Assembly (NCBI GenBank): GCA_035308365.1
Contig: DATGGU010000027.1
Coordinates: 1-47,840, forward strand
Origin: PALSA-505 sp035308365
GTDB taxonomy: Bacteria > Actinomycetota > Actinomycetes > Streptosporangiales > Streptosporangiaceae
DNA length: 47,840 nt
Direction: 5' to 3'
Positions 43,436 to 47,840 of this stretch are shown here, piece by piece. Position numbers and translations under genes: made by a program. The notes beneath the pieces are model-generated. The model was not told the DNA's origin. It ran no database searches and saw only the letters and a list, made by a program, of their open reading frames with translations. The number at the start of each line of letters is the position of its first letter. Position 1 is the stretch's first letter.

Positions 43436-43774
43436 CTAGGACGTCGGCCCCACACTAGAGCCTCTTTTACTGTCAAGCGCGGCTTGACGTTCACGCTCCC
43501 GTTCACGGTAATCGTGTGAACGCGACGGACGAGGAATGTAACCCCAATCTCGGGTCCACCATCGTCCTACGCGGTACTCAACCTTCCATCTGACTTGGCG
43601 AAACCATCCCCAGATAGTCGGAGTCTTCTGGAGCGTCACAGTCACGGCTGATGTTGCTACAGCACTGGCGATGGCTATTACAAGTGGTGAGTTCACCAGG
43701 CGGAGCCTAGACGCATGGTCTGACAGCACCGGGGAGGAACCGCGATTTGAGCCCGTTCCCTCGATAGGTGCCAA
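43436..43774 (-). CDS. Possible small membrane protein
   Basis: This 112-codon frame has a hydrophobic segment (VIAIASAVATSAVTVTL) followed by a Trp/Arg-rich part (IWGWFRQVRWKVEY) and a charged tail. The layout looks coding, but neither TTG 43774 nor the internal GTGs (43729, 43696) has a ribosome site. Base composition here is lower in GC than around it. Confidence 0.35.
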   Translation of the reverse strand: MAPIEGTGSNRGSSPVLSDHASRLRLVNSPLVIAIASAVATSAVTVTLQKTPTIWGWFRQVRWKVEYRVGRWWTRDWGYIPRPSRSHDYRERERERQAALDSKRGSSVGPTS

Positions 43775-43778
43775 GGTC

Positions 43779-43874
43779 TTGCCGTGGAAAGATCACACTC
43801 AAGAGTGGCGCGTAGCGCCATCCGGTAGGACGCGACCGCAGGGAGCGCTCTTGACTGTGATCTTTGCGCGGCAA
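43779..43874. repeat. Long imperfect inverted repeat
   Basis: The arms 43779-43808 and 43845-43874 are about 30 bases each with roughly four mismatches. The core AAAGATCACA-N-TCAAGAG is conserved in both. The 36-base loop contains a smaller hairpin (GGCGC-GTA-GCGCC). It could be a mobile-element end, an origin or transfer structure, or a terminator. Confidence 0.75.
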
Positions 43875-44250
43875 CAGGATGCCTAGCGCGAGGGGGCGGG
43901 CGGACAGCACCGGCAGGCGGCCAGCCCGCGAGACGGCGGGCAACCGGCCACGGGCGGATAGCGGTCAGCGGTGCCGGGCAGCCGCCGCGTCCGCAGGGCT
44001 ACCGTCCGAAGGACGCGGGAACGCTGCCCGCCCGCAGCGGCGGGCTGCCTACGATCCGCACCCGTGACGGCGGGATTGCCGCGCCGGTCCGGCGCGCGGG
44101 TGACGGCGGGCTTGCGCCCGGCGCGGTGGAGAGCCCGCCCGGCTGGCGCCGCAGGCGCCCTTGAAGCCGTAAAGAAAGTTCTCACAGGCTCCGCTTGGGC
44201 CGCTCAGGTGGACGCTGGGCTGCATCGCCGCTGCTCTTGCGAGGATGCTC
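43875..44250. other. GC-extreme region without a clear gene
   Basis: Dense GC with many short hairpins and a partial direct repeat around GTGACGGCGGG (44065 and 44100). No frame has a start, ribosome site and recognisable product. Confidence 0.5.
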
Positions 44251-44667
44251 CTACTTGCCCGCGTGGTCGTCGTTCCATGGCTCACGCTGGGCCAGGAGTT
44301 CGGGGAACTCGACTTGCAGGACGCAGAACTCGTTGTCCCATGGGTCGCGCATGACCCAGAACTCGAAGCCGCGTTCTTGCTGGTGGTCCCACCGACCGGC
44401 TCCAAGTTCTTCGAGGCGCTTTACCTCGGCTTCTACGTCGTCGGTCTCCAGGTCGAGGTGCATACGTTCCTTGGAGATTTTCTTATCGTCGGTCTTCTGG
44501 AGCAGGATGACTATCTGTGAGTCCGGCAGCCGCAGACCTCGGTAGACGGGCGTACTTGCCTCCGATAGTGGTTCTTCAGCCGCGCCGAGGGCTGCGGACC
44601 AGAATTTGACGCCCTGGTCGAGGTCGGGCACGTCGATGACGAAGTGGACGACACGGCTACGGTGCAT
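44251..44667 (-). CDS. VOC (glyoxalase/bleomycin-resistance fold) protein
   Basis: This 138-residue single-domain protein has the VOC pattern: VVHFVIDVPDLDQGVKFWSAAL (quoted by its ends VVHFVI and KFWSAAL), MHLDLETDD and FWVMRDPWDNEFCV. Likely metal ligands are His in VVHF and HLDL and a late Glu. The substrate is unknown. ATG 44667 lies within the end of the regulator gene (11-base overlap), so translation is coupled. It is probably the regulated cargo. Confidence 0.88.
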   Translation of the reverse strand: MHRSRVVHFVIDVPDLDQGVKFWSAALGAAEEPLSEASTPVYRGLRLPDSQIVILLQKTDDKKISKERMHLDLETDDVEAEVKRLEELGAGRWDHQQERGFEFWVMRDPWDNEFCVLQVEFPELLAQREPWNDDHAGK

Positions 44668-45271
44668 GGACGGCCTCTTTCGAGTCGATGAGGTCTTGGA
44701 CTACGCGGTGTGCTTCGTCGTGGCTGCGGGCGATCGCACCCCAGCCGGTGATTACTTCTCCGTCGTAGCTCATGCCGACCCATCGCCCCCATGCGTGCGT
44801 GCCATGCGGGTGCAGGGCTAGGTACAGCGCCCCCTTGGATCGGACTGCGGCGTCGGTGGATCGGTACCAGCCGATCAGGGCTTCGTTGTCCCAGAGTCGA
44901 AGTTCGCCGCGCCACCGGTAGCTGCCTTCGGCTACCGGCAGGGCTCGGTCGGCGTCGAGTTGCAAGAGGTCGCCGCGCTGGTGCACTTCGAGGCTGTGTA
45001 CGTCGATGCGCGGTACTCCGTCTTTCCAGGTCTGCCAGGCACACCACCAGGTGCCTGAGAGGTCTAGGTCGTAGGTGACTTGCCCGGCGAGCTGGGCGAG
45101 CGAGATGCGTAGTGCATCGGCGAGCGCGACGGCTGCTGACAGGACGGGCTGTTGCTCACCCGCTTCGTAGCGGGCAAGCTGCCGCAGGCTGATGCCAGCT
45201 TCCTTGGCTAGCTGTGATTGCGAGAGGCCAAGCTCCGACCGGCGGAGCCTGATGACCTCGGAAATGTCCAT
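44657..45271 (-). CDS. XRE-family regulator with C-terminal sensor-like domain
   Basis: This 204-residue protein has an N-terminal helix-turn-helix (about 5-60: LGLSQSQLAKEAGISLRQLARYE, seen as SQSQLAKEAG and RQLARYEAG) and a Trp-rich beta domain (about 70-190) with SGTWWCAWQTW and EGSYRWRGEL. The second domain may bind a ligand. ATG 45271 has no ribosome site; the -10 box GATAAT ends six bases before it, so the mRNA is probably leaderless. A palindrome between -35 and -10 suggests autoregulation. Confidence 0.88.
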   Translation of the reverse strand: MDISEVIRLRRSELGLSQSQLAKEAGISLRQLARYEAGEQQPVLSAAVALADALRISLAQLAGQVTYDLDLSGTWWCAWQTWKDGVPRIDVHSLEVHQRGDLLQLDADRALPVAEGSYRWRGELRLWDNEALIGWYRSTDAAVRSKGALYLALHPHGTHAWGRWVGMSYDGEVITGWGAIARSHDEAHRVVQDLIDSKEAVHAP

Positions 45272-45277
45272 CTAGTC

Positions 45278-45307
45278 ATTATCCCTGACCGATCCGTCAG
45301 GAGCCAA
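45278..45307 (-). promoter_or_regulatory. Leaderless promoter with palindromic operator for the XRE gene
   Basis: TTGGCT (45302-45307), an 18-base spacer and GATAAT (45278-45283). The spacer contains CTGAC-N6-GTCAG (45285-45300), a 16-base palindrome and the likely self-operator. Confidence 0.62.
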
Positions 45308-45343
45308 ACAGTCGGATTAGGCACACTAGATGCCGGATCAGGC

Positions 45344-45372
45344 TTGACATCAAGCCGGATACGTCACATCAT
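45344..45372 (+). promoter_or_regulatory. Candidate promoter of the element's plus-strand genes
   Basis: TTGACA (45344-45349), a 17-base spacer and CATCAT (45367-45372) lie upstream of the gene at 45430. It is divergent from the XRE promoter about 40 bases away, so the regulator could control both. Confidence 0.5.
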
Positions 45373-45429
45373 ATGTCTAAGACGGCATACGCCGACACCT
45401 CACAGAGCCGAGGAAGGACAGGGATCATC

Positions 45430-45795
45430 ATGCGTCTCAAGATCGACATGACCGGCATCCGGTTCCGGGCTGGCGGCCCGGCCCGGCCGAAGAACGACTA
45501 CCGGGACAAGGACAAGCAGGCGACCACGCCGGACGGGCGGCCGATCTGGCTGTTGCGGCTGACCGCTTACGACATGACCGCGAACGACGGGCAGGGATCG
45601 AACGAGCCCATCTGGGTCGAGGTGGCTGGAGACAAGCCCGAGGTGACCGCAGATGAACTCGTGCAGATCGATGGCCTGGTGTTCGCACCGTGGATCAGCG
45701 GCCCGCAGCGCAAGGCTCACAAGATCGTCCGTAACTTCCGTGCCGACACCGTCACGCTGGCCCCGGCCAGCGGCAAGACCGCGCACGCGGCCTGA
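45430..45795 (+). CDS. Conserved element protein found upstream of TraB-type translocases
   Basis: This 121-residue protein starts MRLKIDMTGIRF and has VEVAGDKPEVTADELVQIDG then FAPWISGPQ, a plan I recall from a roughly 120-residue protein encoded before FtsK-type genes on Streptomyces elements. The strand-rich centre (VQIDGLVFAPW) recalls an OB fold, which would suit nucleic-acid binding, but this is inference. ATG 45430 follows a GGAAGGACAGGGA stretch. It is the first gene after the plus-strand promoter. Confidence 0.65.
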   Translation: MRLKIDMTGIRFRAGGPARPKNDYRDKDKQATTPDGRPIWLLRLTAYDMTANDGQGSNEPIWVEVAGDKPEVTADELVQIDGLVFAPWISGPQRKAHKIVRNFRADTVTLAPASGKTAHAA

Positions 45796-45830
45796 CCTGG
45801 CCCGGCCAAGCCAACACCCTTCATCCCGCA
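45796..45830 (+). repeat. Intergenic box, copy 1
   Basis: A 35-base sequence beginning CCTGGCCCGGCCAAGCC and ending CTTCATCCCGCA precedes the gene at 45853. It recurs with two or three changes at 46249-46283 before the gene at 46306. Confidence 0.7.
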
Positions 45831-45852
45831 ATTCACGACAGGAGACACCCTC

Positions 45853-46215
45853 ATGACCGACACCGCGATCAGCATTCCCCTTGACCTGGTGAGCGCCTCT
45901 CAGCGCACCATCGGTGACCTGGCTGTCATCGCAACCGATCTGCTCACCGAGGCCAGCGCCGCTGGCCTGACCCTGCCCGACCTGGTCAAGCTCTACGGCA
46001 ACGACGAACTGGAACTCCAGTTCACCGGCCTGCCCGGCGGGTTCGACCTGATGACCGCGTGGGCGGATCACTTCGGCAGCCGGGATGACATCACGATCCG
46101 GCTGTGTGAGTTCGAGGACGGTCCCCGCATCCGCTGCGGGTTCGTCTTCATCCGCCATGCGGTGACTGTCGAGCTGTACGGCTACGCCAAGGCCAGCCCG
46201 GCCCTGGCTGGCTAA
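45853..46215 (+). CDS. Element protein of unknown function
   Basis: This 120-residue acidic, soluble protein has a helical N-terminal half (RTIGDLAVIATDLLTEA) and a strand-rich C-terminal half (ITIRLCEFEDGPRIRC). There are no membrane segments and no motif I recognise. ATG 45853 is preceded by CAGGAGA. The copy-1 intergenic box lies just upstream and a 13-base-pair hairpin follows. Confidence 0.68.
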   Translation: MTDTAISIPLDLVSASQRTIGDLAVIATDLLTEASAAGLTLPDLVKLYGNDELELQFTGLPGGFDLMTAWADHFGSRDDITIRLCEFEDGPRIRCGFVFIRHAVTVELYGYAKASPALAG

Positions 46216-46226
46216 CCCAGCACACA

Positions 46227-46258
46227 CCGGGCCAGGGAGCGGTAACTCCCTGGCCCGG
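46227..46258 (+). terminator. Hairpin between element genes
   Basis: CCGGGCCAGGGAG pairs perfectly with CTCCCTGGCCCGG around the loop CGGTAA, 12 bases after the stop at 46215. It overlaps the start of intergenic box copy 2, so it may be an attenuator rather than a full stop. Confidence 0.68.
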
Positions 46259-46283
46259 CCTAGCCAAGACCCTTCATCCCGCA
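46249..46283 (+). repeat. Intergenic box, copy 2
   Basis: It matches 45796-45830, including AGCCAA-N-ACCCTTCATCCCGCA, and lies 22 bases before the gene at 46306. Confidence 0.7.
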
Positions 46284-46305
46284 AAAGACAAAGGAGGTAC
46301 GTGGC

Positions 46306-46476
46306 ATGTTCCACGTTACCAGCAACCTGCTGGCCTGCCTGGCCCGGCGCGCCCGCGCCCGGCGGGCCGCCGATCACCACCTAGCCGCCACCCACGGCTG
46401 GCAGGTCGAGCAGGTCACCCCCGGTACCTACCGGGTCCGTGACCCGCGTTTTGACCAGCTCAAGGCCCGGTCATGA
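46306..46476 (+). CDS. Small basic element protein
   Basis: This 56-residue protein, MFHVTSNLLACLARRARARR and onward to QLKARS, is Arg/Ala-rich at the N terminus with HGWQVEQVTPGTYRVRDPRF in the second half. AAGGAGG lies nine bases before ATG 46306, the best ribosome site of the cluster. Its TGA overlaps the next ATG (ATGA). The function is unknown. Confidence 0.65.
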   Translation: MFHVTSNLLACLARRARARRAADHHLAATHGWQVEQVTPGTYRVRDPRFDQLKARS

Positions 46477-46733
46477 CCGCCCTGGCCAGCCCGGCCCCGG
46501 TCCGGGTGTTTCTGGACTGGCGGCACGGCCAGATCGGCCCGCTGGCGCCGTGTGTGCTGTGCGGCCAGCCTGCGCTGTGCCGGTCTCCGGTCAAGGACGT
46601 GCCCTGTCACAAGCGGTGCGCGGAGTCGTGGATCACCACCCACGCCCGCGATGCTGCCGACCGGGCACGGCTGGTCCGCGCTTACACGCCCGGCCTGACG
46701 CTTAAGCGTCAACGCGGGGGGTGGCCAGCGTGA
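46473..46733 (+). CDS. Small four-cysteine element protein
   Basis: This 86-residue protein has CVLCGQPALC then CHKRCAESW, a treble-clef or zinc-ribbon-like pattern. ATG 46473 overlaps the previous stop by four bases and TGA overlaps the next GTG, so expression is coupled. It may bind zinc and nucleic acid; the function is unknown. Confidence 0.68.
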   Translation: MTALASPAPVRVFLDWRHGQIGPLAPCVLCGQPALCRSPVKDVPCHKRCAESWITTHARDAADRARLVRAYTPGLTLKRQRGGWPA

Positions 46734-46921
46734 GCCACATCGCCACCGAAGGCTACCGGGTCATCTATCACGAGCCGATCTGCCCGGACTGCGGGTCATT
46801 CGACATCACCCGCACCGAAGTCCTCACTACTGACGGGTTCACCGAAACCGCGCTGGAATGCCGCGCCTGTGGCACGGCCTGGCCGCTGGCCTGCGTGGCC
46901 GATTGGCAGGCCCGGCCATGA
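46730..46921 (+). CDS. Small zinc-ribbon element protein
   Basis: This 63-residue protein has CPDCG and, about 30 residues on, CRACG, the two CXXC knuckles of a zinc ribbon. GTG 46730 is in the GTGA overlap with the previous stop; the frame extends upstream to 46721 but without support. Its stop overlaps the next ATG (ATGA). Confidence 0.7.
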   Translation: MSHIATEGYRVIYHEPICPDCGSFDITRTEVLTTDGFTETALECRACGTAWPLACVADWQARP

Positions 46922-47205
46922 ACAACATTCCCGGGACCATTTACCTGCTGCATTTCTCCCAGCCTTACCAGCACGCCCGTCATTACACCGGCTGGACGCT
47001 CGATCTGGCCACCCGCCTGGCCGCGCATGAACACGGCCACGGTTCCCGGCTGCTGGCTGTCGCCAAAGCTGCCGGGGTCGGATTCACCCTGGCCCGGACC
47101 ACCACTGGCACCCGGCATAAGGAACGCGCCATCAAAAACGCCGGGGGCCAGGTCCGCTACTGCCCGATCTGCACGCCCAAGCCACTGAACGGAGTGTGGT
47201 CATAA
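46918..47205 (+). CDS. GIY-YIG-like nuclease-superfamily protein
   Basis: This 95-residue protein begins with GTIYLLHF and has HYTGWTLDLATRLAAHEHG, then LARTTTGTRHKERAIKN and a CPIC end. The IYLLHF...HYTGWT spacing and the Arg-Leu-His run resemble the GIY-YIG catalytic core; the Glu of KERAIKN would be the late acidic residue. Similar small proteins occur in actinomycete mobile elements. ATG 46918 overlaps the previous stop. Confidence 0.75.
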   Translation: MNNIPGTIYLLHFSQPYQHARHYTGWTLDLATRLAAHEHGHGSRLLAVAKAAGVGFTLARTTTGTRHKERAIKNAGGQVRYCPICTPKPLNGVWS

Positions 47206-47405
47206 TGCCGCGCCGCAACCACAACGCACACGCCTCAGTTATCGACACCGACACACTGGCCGACCAGGCCAGCACCCTGGCCGCCGAATTGTGCCAGACA
47301 CCGTGTTTGGCGTGCGGGACCAATTCCGCCACCGAAGGAACCTACTGCGTCCTGTGCAAAGGCCGCATCATCCTCGACGCCCGGGCGGTGGCCAGCCATG
47401 TCTAA
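47205..47405 (+). CDS. Small four-cysteine element protein
   Basis: This 66-residue protein has LCQTPCLACG and YCVLCKGR, again a CXXC-type double knuckle, with a polar N terminus. ATG 47205 shares one base with the previous stop (TAATG). Its stop lies inside the next gene (8-base overlap). Confidence 0.68.
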   Translation: MPRRNHNAHASVIDTDTLADQASTLAAELCQTPCLACGTNSATEGTYCVLCKGRIILDARAVASHV

Positions 47406-47840
47406 CACCAACCGGCGCAACCAGCGCAACAACCCTTACATCCTCGATGACATCGGCGTCCGGCTCCAGCACTCCACCGCTGGGATGGTCTGGCGCTGGC
47501 GTACCGAACTCATCCTCGCTATCACGCTCACCCTGGCTACTTGGCGGCTGGCCACCGCAATCACGCTGACTGCCGCGCTGGCGGTGCTCGCAGGCGTGGC
47601 CGCTGCGCTGGCAGCCATATCACCCGTCCGCCGGTTCATCACCCGGCGGGCCTGGTGCGTGCTGGCTCGGCACCGGCTGCAGAAACTGTGCTGGGAAGCC
47701 CGGCTGCACACCCGCACCGGGCGGCTGCCCCTCATCTTGCGGATCACCCCGACCAAGGTCGGGGAACGCGCCGTGGTGCTGTGCCGGGCTGGTATCTGCG
47801 CCGAGGACTTCGAGGCGCACATCGGGGAACTGCGGGCCGC
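47398..47840 (+). CDS. FtsK/SpoIIIE-family (TraB-like) translocase, N-terminal part
   Basis: The first 147 residues are present; the gene runs off the window. After a polar start (MSNTNRRNQRNNPYILDDIG) there are two membrane helices (about 38-55 and 57-75), then LHTRTGRLPLILRITPTKVGE (seen as HTRTGRLP and TPTKVGER) and VLCRAGICAEDFEAHI, typical of the region before the ATPase motor in TraB proteins of Streptomyces plasmids and integrative elements. The motor with Walker motifs should follow to the right. It pumps double-stranded DNA between mycelia during conjugation. Confidence 0.85.
   Translation, partial: MSNTNRRNQRNNPYILDDIGVRLQHSTAGMVWRWRTELILAITLTLATWRLATAITLTAALAVLAGVAAALAAISPVRRFITRRAWCVLARHRLQKLCWEARLHTRTGRLPLILRITPTKVGERAVVLCRAGICAEDFEAHIGELRA

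Larger units (their letters stand above)
42699..47840. mobile_element. Integrative (AICE-like) element, left part
   Basis: It starts at the tRNA-Ala half and runs past the window end. Contents: cargo (VOC protein), an XRE-type regulator, a plus-strand chain of eight small or overlapping genes and an FtsK/TraB-like translocase. This resembles actinomycete integrative and conjugative elements, which move double-stranded DNA with one FtsK-type protein. Integrase, excisionase, replication gene and the restored tRNA-Ala should lie to the right. Confidence 0.75.

Noticed and set aside
43864..44185. Frames in the GC-extreme region of the element
   Set aside because: Both strands are open only because stop codons are rare at this GC content; there is no start signal or domain.

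Overview
The window comes from a high-GC actinomycete chromosome. The evidence is strong G/C preference at third codon positions, frequent GTG/TTG starts, 4-base stop/start overlaps, and the actinobacterial block fhaA-fhaB-pstP-rodA-pbpA-pknA-pknB with crgA, a class E sortase, a rhomboid protease and a cyclophilin nearby. In Streptomyces and Mycobacterium this block lies close to oriC. The three-PASTA PknB, the DUF6230/DUF6114 pair and an ATPase-linked mce operon suggest a Streptomyces/Streptosporangiales-like lineage; genus cannot be fixed by reading alone.

Layout. 1-762: a 102-base tandem repeat, a twin-hairpin repeat and tRNA-Leu(CAG). 893-10330: one seven-gene operon for Ser/Thr kinase signalling and cell-wall growth, closed by a strong hairpin. 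10.5-14.8 kb: four paralogous secreted proteins plus a fifth unrelated small one. 14.9-18.1 kb: a tandem duplication of promoter, leader ORF, DUF6801-type gene and the 5' end of the mce ATPase gene, with the second DUF6801 copy collapsed to 121 residues. 18.1-29.5 kb: a complete mce lipid-importer operon (ATPase, two YrbE permeases, MceA-F, two Mce-associated proteins). 29.5-33.1 kb: small membrane protein, sortase E, CrgA, DnaA-box-like sites, rhomboid, cyclophilin and a DUF5324-like protein. 33.1-39.3 kb: DUF6114/DUF6230, ATP-dependent DNA ligase, Nudix hydrolase, class III cyclase and universal stress protein. 39.6-42.3 kb: accessory DNA with a papain-like protein, a truncated metallo-hydrolase and VapBC. 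From 42.7 kb to the end: the left part of an integrative element of the actinomycete AICE type, bounded by the 3' half of tRNA-Ala(UGC), with a VOC protein, an XRE-type regulator, a chain of overlapping small genes and the start of an FtsK/TraB-like translocase.

Main new signals. (1) A 14-base motif TAC-N6-GTAAC occurs five times, all upstream of the secreted-protein genes, the DUF6801 gene and the mce operon; at the last two it starts on the final base of the -10 box. This suggests one regulator controls an envelope/lipid regulon inserted between pknB and the sortase/crgA genes. (2) The decayed tandem duplication explains how the mce operon acquired a second, short leader gene. (3) The tRNA-Ala half is a clear attachment-site scar. 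(4) A twin-hairpin repeat follows both tRNA sequences in the window and also sits at the break point of a truncated gene.
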